Notes under the pieces: model-generated
Told to the model about the DNA's origin: nothing
The model's input: only the letters and a program-made list of their open reading frames with translations
The model's database searches: none
In this document: positions 1 to 7,607 of the stretch, in pieces
Position numbering within the stretch: the first letter of the stretch is position 1
How the letters are laid out: each line of letters starts with the position of its first letter
Assembly (NCBI GenBank): GCA_934654765.1
Contig: CAKUGX010000034.1
Coordinates: 1-17,184, forward strand
Source of the DNA: an uncultured Collinsella sp.
GTDB taxonomy: Bacteria; Actinomycetota; Coriobacteriia; Coriobacteriales; Coriobacteriaceae
Direction of reading: 5' to 3'
Length of the DNA stretch: 17,184 nucleotides
Made by a program: the position numbers and the translations under genes

Positions 1-1
1 G

Positions 2-76
2 GGCGAGGCCTCCAAGATCAAGCCGCTCATGTGGATTGCCGCCCTCGCCTTCCTCGTCTACTTCTTCGTGGCGTAA
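2..76 (+). CDS. C-terminal end of a membrane protein (partial)
   Basis: An open frame enters from the left edge and stops with TAA at 74-76. Its last 24 residues are basic (KIKP) and then a hydrophobic run (LMWIAALAFLVYFFVA) ending at the C-terminus, which is one transmembrane helix. The frame is followed at once by an intrinsic terminator, which supports a true gene end. The family cannot be told from 24 residues. It could be a transporter or any integral membrane protein. Confidence 0.6.
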   Translation, partial: GEASKIKPLMWIAALAFLVYFFVA

Positions 77-102
77 CGGCAAGGACGCTAAAGTAAAACA
101 AC

Positions 103-143
103 AAGGCGCGGAGTCGCAACGAGCGGCTCCGCGCCTTTCTTTT
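103..143 (+). terminator. Rho-independent terminator after the partial membrane gene
   Basis: AAGGCGCGGAG at 103-113 pairs perfectly with CTCCGCGCCTT at 127-137. The stem extends inward by a T-G wobble and two further pairs, leaving a 7-nt loop. A T-rich tract (TTTCTTTT) follows to 143. This is a classic intrinsic terminator, 27 bases past the stop at 76. Confidence 0.85.
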
Positions 144-286
144 AAAGCAAGGCAACACGTGGGCACGCGGTTTATTGTTTCCCGAAATTTTTTGGACATT
201 TTGCCCTCCAAACGGCACTACCGCCGGCAACATCCAGCAGATACGCTGAACCTAGCCGTATAGGCCCTATGAGAACGGGAGCAACC

Positions 287-2071
287 ATGGCAGCCTTGTT
301 CACGACCCCCAAACGCAATGACACTACCGCCGGAACCCATGTTGCCGAACCCGAGGTTCGCCGTCGCATAGGACTCGCGCACGGCAGCTGGCGCCGCGTG
401 ACGCGCCGCATCGTCGTGGGAGCCGTATGCGCGCTCACGGTAAGCTCGCTGCTCATGCCGAGCGTCTCGCTCGCAGCGGAATGGGTCAAGGTCGGCGGCA
501 ACAAGTACAACACCGCGGCGAGCGACGAAGCCGGTACCTGGTCGTGGGACGGCGCCGACGACTTGAAGCTCAACAACTATAACGGCGGCGAGATCCAGGC
601 CGCAGGCAAGCTCAACGTGAATTACTCGGGAACCAACATCGTCACTGCCGAATGGATCGAAAGCATCAACGTTTCTCATGGCACTAACGAGAATGCCGAG
701 CTCAATATCCAAGGCGACGAGGGCGGCACGCTCAGTGTGACATCTACTGAGGACGCTATCCTCTCCACGGGTAATATCAACATCGACGGAGCCGGATCCG
801 TCAACGCCACGAGCACTGGGTTTGATGCCATCAATGCCGGGGGTGATCTCGCTATCAAAGGTTCGGGCAACGTCAACGCCACGGGTGCATCGGATGGCAT
901 CAGGGCAAACGGCAATATCACGATTGACGACAGCGGAGCCGTCACCGCCAGGGCTACCAAGGACAAGGGTATTGGAACCGACAAGAACCTCACCATCAAG
1001 GGTGGCGGGACGGTCGAGGCAAGCTCAGCCGATGGTGAGGCCCTTTGGAGCGGCGGCAATATCAACATCTCGGACGGCAGCCAGGTCAAGGCAAGCTCCG
1101 AGAAAGACGCTGCCGTCGAGGCCAAGGGTAGCCTCGCAGCCACAAACGCCTCCCTCAACGTAAACGGTGTTGAATATGGCGTCTATGCCCACAAGGGCAT
1201 CACCCTCGATCATGCAAACGTGACGGTCCGTGCAAGTAAAGGCAGATACGGTGGCGCCAACGCCCTCTTCACCTACCAGGACGACATCGTCGTCAAGAAC
1301 GGCTCCACCGTGGACGCGTTTGCGGAAGGCGAGGTTTCGGCTGCATTCTCCACCAGAAACGATCGACCCAACGAGAAGGGCGGCCACATCTACATCAGCG
1401 ACTCCGTTGTCAAGGCCATAGCCCGCTATGTCGAGAACGGCGACGGCCCCATCCCCTACAGCGAAAACCAAGATGGCGAGACGAGGCGCGAACCCCAAGG
1501 CGAGAACATCGGCATCATCGCCCAGACCAGCGAGGGCGTCACACCCGCAGTCATCTCGATCATCCGCAGCAAGGTAACGGCCGAAGGAGATACAGCGGCA
1601 ATCTTTGCCCGTGCCATGAGCGCTGACGGCAAGACAATCGGCACCATCAAGATTGAGAACGCCGCCATCCAGACGCCCGAAGGCGGCAAGGTCATTGACT
1701 ATTGCAAGCTCCGTGACGGCATCTACGAGGCAGGCCAAGCCATCGGCACGGGCGACGCCACGGTCGACTCCCTCTATATCAAAGCAGTCGCCAAAAGCAC
1801 GACCACCGCACCTCCCGAGGTAGCCAAGCCGGAAGACCCCAAGCCCGACGAGACCAAGCCCGCAGAAAGCAAGCCCGCGGAGTCCAAGCAGAACCCCAAG
1901 CCTGAGGGCTCAAAGCCGACCAAGGCCGTTGCGGCTTCAACCACGAAAGACAAGACTACCGGCGTGCTCGCGGCAACCGGCGACACCTCGGGTGCGGTCA
2001 TCGTGGCAACCGTCCTTGCGGGAACAGCCGCTATCGCCGCAGGCACCATGGTGAGCCGCAAGCGCTCATAG
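287..2071 (+). CDS. Secreted, sortase-anchored beta-helix repeat surface protein
   Basis: A 594-aa cell-surface protein. I chose ATG 287 because GGGAG lies 5 bases before it; an in-frame ATG at 269 lacks a ribosome site. Residues 24-41 are Arg-rich, 42-63 are hydrophobic, and a signal peptidase site is likely after SLA (about residue 63). From about residue 160 to 375 the chain is built of 22-24-residue repeats with the pattern GxxxIxxxGxVxAxxxxxxAI. This fits a parallel beta-helix resembling the carbohydrate-binding Cthe_2159 family (PF14262); the family match is inference. Residues about 500-558 form a Pro/Lys/Glu-rich wall-spanning stalk with PKP, TKPAES and SKPAES repeats. LAATG at 561-565, a hydrophobic helix and terminal RKRS make a sorting signal of the LAXTG (class E sortase) type. 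It is bounded by terminators on both sides, so it is monocistronic. A role in glycan or host-surface binding is plausible but unproven. Confidence 0.85.
   Translation: MAALFTTPKRNDTTAGTHVAEPEVRRRIGLAHGSWRRVTRRIVVGAVCALTVSSLLMPSVSLAAEWVKVGGNKYNTAASDEAGTWSWDGADDLKLNNYNGGEIQAAGKLNVNYSGTNIVTAEWIESINVSHGTNENAELNIQGDEGGTLSVTSTEDAILSTGNINIDGAGSVNATSTGFDAINAGGDLAIKGSGNVNATGASDGIRANGNITIDDSGAVTARATKDKGIGTDKNLTIKGGGTVEASSADGEALWSGGNINISDGSQVKASSEKDAAVEAKGSLAATNASLNVNGVEYGVYAHKGITLDHANVTVRASKGRYGGANALFTYQDDIVVKNGSTVDAFAEGEVSAAFSTRNDRPNEKGGHIYISDSVVKAIARYVENGDGPIPYSENQDGETRREPQGENIGIIAQTSEGVTPAVISIIRSKVTAEGDTAAIFARAMSADGKTIGTIKIENAAIQTPEGGKVIDYCKLRDGIYEAGQAIGTGDATVDSLYIKAVAKSTTTAPPEVAKPEDPKPDETKPAESKPAESKQNPKPEGSKPTKAVAASTTKDKTTGVLAATGDTSGAVIVATVLAGTAAIAAGTMVSRKRS
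770..1410 (+). repeat. Protein-level beta-helix coil repeats within the surface protein
   Basis: About nine consecutive coils of 22-28 codons begin with GNINI, GDLAI, GNITI, KNLTI, GNINI, GSLAA, GITLD, DDIVV and GHIYI. Each carries a second strand of the type GxVxA. The first five are the most regular. DNA identity between coils is modest, so these are old protein repeats rather than a recent tandem expansion. Confidence 0.7.
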
Positions 2072-2136
2072 ACAGCCTTGACCTTTAACGCACGGGACGG
2101 CACCCACAGAAGTGCTAGCCTGCACACCGTTTAGCA

Positions 2137-2174
2137 ACGCCACCGCCAAGCTCCCCTCCGGCGGTGGCGTTTTT
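2137..2174 (+). terminator. Rho-independent terminator after the surface protein
   Basis: ACGCCACCGCC at 2137-2147 pairs perfectly with GGCGGTGGCGT at 2160-2170. The loop is 12 nt, and TTTTT follows at 2170-2174. It lies 66 bases past the stop of the surface protein and separates it from the esterase gene. Confidence 0.9.
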
Positions 2175-2234
2175 CATTTGCGCCCGCGCGGCGCACGCGA
2201 ATGTTCTTGATGCTGTCCAACCGGCATACGCTGG

Positions 2235-2245
2235 CGTGCGACAAT
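2235..2245 (+). promoter_or_regulatory. Candidate extended -10 promoter for the esterase gene
   Basis: CGTGCGACAAT contains TG-C-GACAAT, an extended -10 pattern, 38 bases upstream of the start codon. Nearly the same string (CGTGCGATAAT) sits upstream of the flavodoxin gene at 15466-15476. No convincing -35 box is visible. Confidence 0.35.
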
Positions 2246-2283
2246 TGAGGCTGCCGATATCACAACACTGAGAGAAGCCCGTC

Positions 2284-2949
2284 ATGGAAGCGCATCAAAA
2301 GCAGATAACCGTTTATTCGAATCATACGGAAAGCGCGCCTGTCATCTACCTTCCTGTGGTCGTGGGCGACGGCAGCGAGGTTTATGAGTGTTGCCGAGAG
2401 CTCGACTGTCCGCCATTCACCCTCGTCACCATTGGCGGGCTCGATTGGAATCGCGAGCTGAGCCCCTGGGCATGCGATGGAACTGTACGCGATGCTGAGC
2501 CTTTCGGCGGTCAGGCGTCTGAGTTTCTCGATGAACTGCTGAATCAGATAATCCCAGAGATCGAATCATCACTTCCCTGCCCGCCCACCTGGCGCGGCAT
2601 TGCCGGTTACTCATTGGCGGGCCTCTTTTCGCTTTGGACCCTCTGGCAGACCGATGCCTTTGACCGCGCCGCAAGCGCATCGGGATCGCTGTGGTTTCCC
2701 GGTTTTATCGACTACGCGCACGAGCATACGATGCCGAACGCGCCCGATGCCGTCTACCTGTCACTCGGTAAAAAGGAAACCAAGACGCCCAACCGCATGA
2801 TGCGGCACGTACTCGACGATACGCGCGCGATGGAAGAGCTGTTTATCGAGCGTGACATTTCAACAACGCTGGAGCTCAACCCCGGCAATCACTTTGCCCA
2901 AACTGACCTGCGCATGGCACGCGGCATCCACTGGATACTGACGCATTAA
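2284..2949 (+). CDS. Alpha/beta-hydrolase, putative esterase family
   Basis: A 221-aa soluble protein without a signal peptide. It carries the nucleophile elbow GYSLAG with Ser110, and a late His (H203 in NPGNHFAQ) suited to be the catalytic base. The neighbouring sequence (AGLFSLWTLW, SASGSLWFPGF, DAVYLSLGKKE) resembles the PF00756 esterase / esterase D / Fes-IroE type fold. The acidic triad member cannot be fixed by eye. The ATG start is preceded by a purine-rich GAGAGAAG. The gene stands alone between two terminators and converges on the uracil permease gene. The substrate is unknown: acyl esters, acetylated sugars or ferric-siderophore esters are all possible within the family. Confidence 0.75.
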   Translation: MEAHQKQITVYSNHTESAPVIYLPVVVGDGSEVYECCRELDCPPFTLVTIGGLDWNRELSPWACDGTVRDAEPFGGQASEFLDELLNQIIPEIESSLPCPPTWRGIAGYSLAGLFSLWTLWQTDAFDRAASASGSLWFPGFIDYAHEHTMPNAPDAVYLSLGKKETKTPNRMMRHVLDDTRAMEELFIERDISTTLELNPGNHFAQTDLRMARGIHWILTH

Positions 2950-2989
2950 AAATGGCGTCCACGCGTACATACGCATGGACGCCATTTTT
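2948..2989. terminator. Bidirectional terminator between the esterase and uraA
   Basis: AAAAATGGCGTCCA at 2948-2961 pairs perfectly with TGGACGCCATTTTT at 2976-2989. The stem continues inside, after one mismatch, with GCGT/ACGC around a 4-nt loop. The A-run and T-run at the two ends let it end transcription from both convergent genes. The left arm overlaps the esterase stop codon. Confidence 0.9.
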
Positions 2990-3009
2990 AATTTGGCTGA
3001 ACGCAGCTA

Positions 3010-4344
3010 CTATTCAGCAGCCTCCTCAAGCTCGGAGACATCAAACTCAAAGTCGTTACCCGGCAGGATGGCGTTGAGCACAATGCCCACCAGCGAACCC
3101 ACGGCAAGGCCCGAAAGCGAAATCGTCACGCCGCCCAGCTCCAGCACGATGGCACCGGCGGTGCTGTAAGCAATGCCAAGTGAAAGCACGAGCACCAGAG
3201 CGGCCACCAGCACGTTGCGGTTGTTCTGGAAATCGACCTGGTTCTCGATGAGGTTGCGAACGCCCACGGCGCTGATCATGCCGTAGAGCACGAGCGACAC
3301 GCCACCGATAACGCATGCCGGCATGGCGGCGATGACCGCGGCGAACTTGGGACAGAACGAAAGCACGATGGCGCAGCACGCGGCAATGCGAATCACGCGC
3401 GGGTCGAACACACGCGTCAGGGCAAGCACACCGGTGTTCTCGCCATACGTAGTGTTGGCCGGAGCACCAAAGAGCGAAGCCAGAATCGTGGCGAGACCAT
3501 CGCCGAGCAGCGTGCGATGCAGGCCGGGGTCGGCAATGTAGTTGCGCTCGCAGGTAGAGCCAATGGCGGAAATATCTCCAATGTGCTCAATCATGGTCGC
3601 AAAGGCCAGTGGCATGATGGTGATAATGGCCGTCGTGGCAAGACTGCTATCGAACTGCGGTCCAAAGAGCGCGAACACGGTGTTGTCCCACACGACAGGT
3701 AGACCGACCCACGGCGCGGCGGCAATCCCCGAAAAATCAACCTCGCCCAGCACCGCCGCAACGGCATAGCTCACCACAACGCCCAGCAGAATCGGCACGA
3801 TCTTGACCATGCCGCGGCCCCAAATGTTGCAGATGACGATCACGGCAACGGCAATAACAGCAACAAACCAGTTGGTCTGGCAGTTAGCAATGGCAGAGCT
3901 TGCCAGGATCAAGCCGATGGAAATGACGATGGGGCCAGTCACCACCGGCGGGAAGAAACGCATGACACGCTTGGCGCCAAAGGCGCGGAACAGGGCCGCA
4001 AGCACCGGATAGAGCAGGCCTGCACAAGCTACGCCCAGGCAAGCGTAGGGCAAAAGCTCGGCCTCGCCGTTGGGCGCAATGGCGGCATAACCCGCGATAA
4101 AGGCAAACGAGGAGCCCAGGAACGCGGGCACCTTACCGCGCGATAGAAAATGAAACAGCAGCGTGCCGATGCCGGCGAACAGAAGCGTCGCCGAAACGGA
4201 AAGGCCGGTGAGCACGGGCACGAGCACCGTGGCTCCGAACATCGCAAACATGTGTTGCAAACCCAACACAAACATGCGCGGGCGGCCGAGCGACGATGCA
4301 TCGTAGATGGCATCGGTGACGGCGGGCGTCGAAGACTGGGACAT
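3010..4344 (-). CDS. uraA: Uracil/nucleobase permease (UraA type, NCS2 family)
   Basis: A 444-aa integral membrane protein that should import uracil with protons (NCS2/NAT family, about 14 helices). The start is the ATG at 4344, because AAAGGA lies 6 bases upstream; the frame extends a further 58 codons with no such site. Family signatures are GLQHMFAMFGATVLVP near the N-terminus and KVPAFLGSSFAFIAGY in helix 3. In the substrate region FATMIEHIGD supplies the Glu and His that bind uracil in E. coli UraA, and NTTYGENTGVLALTRV supplies the second Glu. These uracil-type residues favour uracil over xanthine, though substrate choice remains inferred. The gene lies 122 bases downstream of the methyltransferase gene on the same strand and seems to have its own promoter. 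I found no clear PyrR site or riboswitch. Confidence 0.9.
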   Translation of the reverse strand: MSQSSTPAVTDAIYDASSLGRPRMFVLGLQHMFAMFGATVLVPVLTGLSVSATLLFAGIGTLLFHFLSRGKVPAFLGSSFAFIAGYAAIAPNGEAELLPYACLGVACAGLLYPVLAALFRAFGAKRVMRFFPPVVTGPIVISIGLILASSAIANCQTNWFVAVIAVAVIVICNIWGRGMVKIVPILLGVVVSYAVAAVLGEVDFSGIAAAPWVGLPVVWDNTVFALFGPQFDSSLATTAIITIMPLAFATMIEHIGDISAIGSTCERNYIADPGLHRTLLGDGLATILASLFGAPANTTYGENTGVLALTRVFDPRVIRIAACCAIVLSFCPKFAAVIAAMPACVIGGVSLVLYGMISAVGVRNLIENQVDFQNNRNVLVAALVLVLSLGIAYSTAGAIVLELGGVTISLSGLAVGSLVGIVLNAILPGNDFEFDVSELEEAAE

Positions 4345-4413
4345 GGAAGTCCTTTCGAATGGAAGGGCGATCAGGCATATCGGATAACCTGCCCGAACGA
4401 TACGATCCGAACC

Positions 4414-4419
4414 ATTGTA
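4414..4419 (-). promoter_or_regulatory. Candidate -10 box for uraA
   Basis: Minus-strand TACAAT (ATTGTA on the plus strand) lies 70 bases before the uraA start, which predicts a leader of about 60 nt. The same hexamer stands before the HAD gene at 7599-7604. No clear -35 box was found. Confidence 0.45.
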
Positions 4420-4466
4420 CGTGATACGCAATGCCTCGCACGCGCCGTCACCTGCGAACGGTAGCG

Positions 4467-5600
4467 TTACTTCCAGACGCGCTCGGCAATACGCCTGACC
4501 AGCGCAATCTTTGCCCACTGCTCGTCCTCGGTCAGCTTATTGCCAATCTCGCAGCTGGCAAAGCCACACTGCGGAGACAGATACAGGTTCTCGAGCGGCA
4601 CGTACTTTGCCGCCTCGCGGATGCGCTCGACGATAACATCCTCGTTCTCGAGCTCTGCCGCCTTGGTGGTCACCAAGCCCAGCACGACCTTCTTGCCGGG
4701 GGCAACGTACTTGAGCGGCTCAAAACCACCGGCGCGGGGCGTGTCGAACTCCAGATAGAACGCGTCAACGTCCTCATGCGCAAACAGGTACGGCGCGATG
4801 GGGCCGTAGCCGCCCTCAAAAGCGTAGGTGGAGTGGTAGTTGCCGCGGCATACATGCGTGTTGATAACCAGATCGTCGGGCTTGCCCTCGATGGCGGCAT
4901 TGTTGAGCGCCACGCCCAGCTCGCTTACCTTTTGCAGGTCGACCGGGCTCATGCCGGTTTTGGCAACAAAATCGGTATCGCAGTAGATACCCCAGGTGCA
5001 GTCATCAAACTGGATGTTGCGGCAGCCCGCGGCATACAGGTCGGCAATCACCGTGCGATAAGCGGCGGCAATGGCGTCGGCAAGCTCCTCATCGGTCTTA
5101 TAGACGGCGTGCAGACTCTCCAGCTGACCATCGCAACGATCGAGCGTAACCTCGGAGAACGTCTGGATTGGCGCCGGAATGGTCTGGCGCGCGACCTGGC
5201 CCTCGCCCTCGAGGGCTTTGACAAACTTAAAGTGTGCAACGAACGGATGGTTCTCGCCGCTGATGGGACCGGTCACCACAGCGGTATCGGCCGTAGTCTC
5301 CTCGTCGTGGAACATATAGCCGGTGCGCGAGGTGCGGCGCTCGATGCCGTTGAGACCCCACATAAAGTCGAGGTGCCAGTAGCTGCGGCGGAATTCGCCG
5401 TCCGTGATCACCTGCAGGCCGGCAGCCTTCTGCTTGGCCACCAAGTCGCGAATGGCCTCGTCCTCGACGGCCTTAAGGCCGGCGTCGTCGAGCGTACCCG
5501 CGGCATGGGCGGCACGGGCGTCCTTTACGGTCTGCGGGCGCAGAAAGCTGCCGACGATATCGGCGCGAAACGGCGCGTTCAGTGTGGTCGAAGTGCTCAT
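4467..5600 (-). CDS. Cobalamin-independent methionine synthase-like methyltransferase (MetE C-terminal/YxjG type)
   Basis: A 377-aa single-domain protein of the MetE C-terminal family (PF01717), similar in length to Bacillus YxjG/YxjH. The family uses a zinc ion to activate a thiol such as homocysteine for methyl transfer. The zinc ligands are visible: His249 and Cys251 in NTHVCRGNYHS, Cys345 in LSPQCGFAS, and a Glu in AFYLEFDTP. The N-terminus has the usual RADIVGSFLRP start. There is no N-terminal MetE half, so the folate-binding duplicate of full MetE is missing, as expected for this subfamily; the methyl donor is uncertain. The start at 5600 has AAAGGGAGA 6 bases upstream. A LysR gene lies 152 bases upstream, and a dyad operator candidate sits in that gap. 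A methionine-related role is likely. No S-box was seen. Confidence 0.88.
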   Translation of the reverse strand: MSTSTTLNAPFRADIVGSFLRPQTVKDARAAHAAGTLDDAGLKAVEDEAIRDLVAKQKAAGLQVITDGEFRRSYWHLDFMWGLNGIERRTSRTGYMFHDEETTADTAVVTGPISGENHPFVAHFKFVKALEGEGQVARQTIPAPIQTFSEVTLDRCDGQLESLHAVYKTDEELADAIAAAYRTVIADLYAAGCRNIQFDDCTWGIYCDTDFVAKTGMSPVDLQKVSELGVALNNAAIEGKPDDLVINTHVCRGNYHSTYAFEGGYGPIAPYLFAHEDVDAFYLEFDTPRAGGFEPLKYVAPGKKVVLGLVTTKAAELENEDVIVERIREAAKYVPLENLYLSPQCGFASCEIGNKLTEDEQWAKIALVRRIAERVWK

Positions 5601-5682
5601 AAGGTATCTCCCTTTGTCTTGGTTGCTTTACCCAGGCAGAGTATGAGCGTCCGCATCGCTATCGTAAAATATGCTTTTATAA

Positions 5683-5718
5683 CTGTTTGATATAGGAATT
5701 ATTTATATTTACAAACAG
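5683..5718. promoter_or_regulatory. 36-bp dyad, candidate operator/promoter of the MetE-like gene
   Basis: CTGTTTG at 5683-5689 and CAAACAG at 5712-5718 are perfect inverted repeats. The symmetry continues inward as ATATA (5690-5694) against TATAT (5704-5708), offset by three bases. The surrounding stretch is AT-rich, unlike the genes. On the minus strand TTGTAA within one arm and TATCAA 16 bases on make a weak promoter. It lies between the LysR stop and the methyltransferase start, where a LysR-type protein could bind. Confidence 0.5.
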
Positions 5719-5752
5719 CAAGAGACGCACGCAGCATATCGCGCCGGTGTGG

Positions 5753-6649
5753 CTAGATATGCTGACGAATCGCGTCGATATAGGCCTGCCCATAGCGCGT
5801 GAGCGTCGTGTTCTTGCGCGTGATAATACCGATCTCCATATACTCGTCCACATCGAGCGGAATCGAGATAATGCCGGGACCGTTGAGCTCATGGCTGATC
5901 ACGCCCGAGCATACTGTATAGCCGTTGAGGCCCATGGCCAGGTTGAACAGCGTCGCGCGGTCGCGCACGCGGATGTTCTTGCGGCGTTCAAACGTCGAGG
6001 TCAGCTCCTCGGAATAATAGAACGAGTTATAGCTTCCCTGCTCATAGGACAGGAACGGGTAATCTTCCAGATCCTCGAGCGTTACGCGGGAGCGGCCCGC
6101 CAGCGGATGCTCGGCACACACGAAAACGTGCGGCGCGGCGCAGAAGAGCCCTTCGAATACGAGCTCGTTGGCCGCCAGCATGCGCTCGATAACCTCGCGA
6201 TTGTGCTCGGACAGGTACAGGATGCCCAGCTCGCTTTTCATGTGCGCAACGTCTTCGATAATCTCGTGGGTCTGCTCCTCGCGCAGGGTAAAATCGTAGC
6301 GCGCGGCATCGAACTCGCGGATCACGTCGACAAACGCATTGACGGCAAAGGAATAATGCTGGCAGCTCACGCTAAAATGCGGCACCTGCTCGGACGCACC
6401 TTTATATTTGTCCTCGAGCAGATCGGCCTGATCGAGCACCTGGCGCGCGTAGCCCAAAAAGGTCTCACCCTCCTCGGACACGATAACGCCCTTGTTGGTG
6501 CGCTCAAAGATGTGCACGCCCATCTCGTTTTCGAGCTCGCGGATCGATGCAGTGATCGAAGGCTGCGACACAAAGAGCCGACGCGAGGCCTCGGTGATGC
6601 TGCCGCATTCGGCAACCTTAACGACATACCTGAGCTGCTGGAGCTTCAT
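5753..6649 (-). CDS. LysR-family transcriptional regulator
   Basis: A 298-aa LysR-type regulator. The winged helix-turn-helix occupies residues 1-60 (MKLQQLRYVVKVAECGSITEASRRLFVSQPSITASIRELE, followed by GVHIFERTNKGV). An effector-binding domain follows from about residue 90 to the end. The start at 6649 is set by GGGAGG 6 bases upstream. That ribosome site overlaps the end of the HAD gene, whose stop is 10 bases away, so the two genes are co-transcribed. The MetE-like gene is the next gene downstream and is the natural candidate target, through the dyad at 5683-5718. The effector cannot be told from the sequence. Confidence 0.92.
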   Translation of the reverse strand: MKLQQLRYVVKVAECGSITEASRRLFVSQPSITASIRELENEMGVHIFERTNKGVIVSEEGETFLGYARQVLDQADLLEDKYKGASEQVPHFSVSCQHYSFAVNAFVDVIREFDAARYDFTLREEQTHEIIEDVAHMKSELGILYLSEHNREVIERMLAANELVFEGLFCAAPHVFVCAEHPLAGRSRVTLEDLEDYPFLSYEQGSYNSFYYSEELTSTFERRKNIRVRDRATLFNLAMGLNGYTVCSGVISHELNGPGIISIPLDVDEYMEIGIITRKNTTLTRYGQAYIDAIRQHI

Positions 6650-6659
6650 AGTGGCCTCC

Positions 6660-7568
6660 CTAGGCGTTCGCGACGCGCGGACCCGCCGCATCTGCCTGGC
6701 GCATAAACGGCGGCATCTCCCCCGTCGCGGCGCAGGCGGCAATCTGGTGCAGAGCCTTGGCAACTGCATCGTCCGCCGCGGCGCCGATATGCCAGCGCGC
6801 CGCAGCCGTGACGGCCTCGTTGGCGTTGGCGACTGCAACGGAGTTGGGGACGGCATCAATCATGGGCAGGTCGTTATCGGAGTCGCCGAACACGGCCACC
6901 TCGTCGGGCGTCAGGCCCAAAGCGCGTGCCAGCTCGAGCGCGGCGCAGCCCTTGTCCCAGCCGGCCGGGAGAATGTCGAACAGGCGCACACGGTTGTTGG
7001 GGAACACGAGCGAGAGCTCCGGCACCTCGGCGGCAACGCGCTCACGCAGCTCGGCGAGCTCTTCGCGCGAACGGGCACTCCAGATATTCGCCTTGTATAC
7101 CGGGGCATCATCGACAACGGGGCGGCACGGGGCCTCTTCGCCCTTGAGCCACGCGTTTCCGCCCGACTCCATGGCGCGGCGCACGCGCTCGGGGTCGCTC
7201 GTCACGCAATAGGCGTCGTTGTCCCAAAAGTCATCACCCAGGCTGTAGACCTTTAGATACGTATCGTCGGTCTCTTGCTCAAGGTAGTCGGCCAGGCGCA
7301 TCAGGGCGTCGTTGTCGGTTGCGCGCGATGCGACCACCTCGCCGTCGACAAACATCACCTGCCCGTTGCAAAACGCACCGGTCGAGAAGCACTCGGAGCG
7401 ATTGCGGAACATCCAGCCCATCGCGGACGGCTGACGGCCCGAAACCGGGCCAAAATGCAGGCCCGCTGCCTGCATAGCATGAATGCCATCGATGGCATAG
7501 TCGCTGGCGCCGTCTTGTCCAGCGGGAATCAGCGTATCGTCCATATCGGTCAGCACAAGTTTAATCAT
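6660..7568 (-). CDS. HAD-superfamily phosphatase, Cof-type (class IIB)
   Basis: A 302-aa soluble hydrolase with all HAD motifs. Motif I is LTDMDDTL, with nucleophile Asp8 and acid/base Asp10. Motif II is the Ser in GPVSGR, motif III the Lys in GWDKG, and motif IV is VFGDSDND. The cap inserted between motifs II and III is the large C2 type, as in Cof/YidA sugar-phosphate or cofactor phosphatases. The start at 7568 has GAGGGG upstream; the frame extends 16 codons further without support. It is the first gene of the unit with LysR. The substrate is unknown. The divergent thiamine operon does not by itself prove a thiamine-related role, although some Cof-type enzymes act on HMP-PP. Confidence 0.88.
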   Translation of the reverse strand: MIKLVLTDMDDTLIPAGQDGASDYAIDGIHAMQAAGLHFGPVSGRQPSAMGWMFRNRSECFSTGAFCNGQVMFVDGEVVASRATDNDALMRLADYLEQETDDTYLKVYSLGDDFWDNDAYCVTSDPERVRRAMESGGNAWLKGEEAPCRPVVDDAPVYKANIWSARSREELAELRERVAAEVPELSLVFPNNRVRLFDILPAGWDKGCAALELARALGLTPDEVAVFGDSDNDLPMIDAVPNSVAVANANEAVTAAARWHIGAAADDAVAKALHQIAACAATGEMPPFMRQADAAGPRVANA

Positions 7569-7598
7569 AGGGTCCCCTCGGTCATTCTCATCCCGTCT

Positions 7599-7604
7599 AT
7601 TGTA
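7599..7604 (-). promoter_or_regulatory. Candidate -10 box for the HAD-LysR operon
   Basis: Minus-strand TACAAT (ATTGTA on the plus strand) sits 31 bases before the HAD start. Its upstream region runs straight into the palindromic element at 7608-7709, so any -35 contact would fall inside that element. Confidence 0.45.
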
Positions 7605-7607
7605 CCG

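Noticed and set aside
216..333. Direct repeat CACTACCGCCGG at 216-227 and 322-333
   Set aside because: Only 12 bases, GC-rich, one copy inside coding sequence; no flanking structure suggests a target-site duplication.
4345..4466. PyrR-binding or uracil-responsive attenuator before uraA
   Set aside because: No match to the PyrR RNA consensus and no terminator hairpin with a U-run was found in the 122-bp leader.
4431..5690. A 419-codon open frame on the plus strand opposite the methyltransferase gene
   Set aside because: It is the antisense shadow of a well-supported MetE-like gene in GC-rich DNA; its translation shows no family motif and it has no ribosome site.
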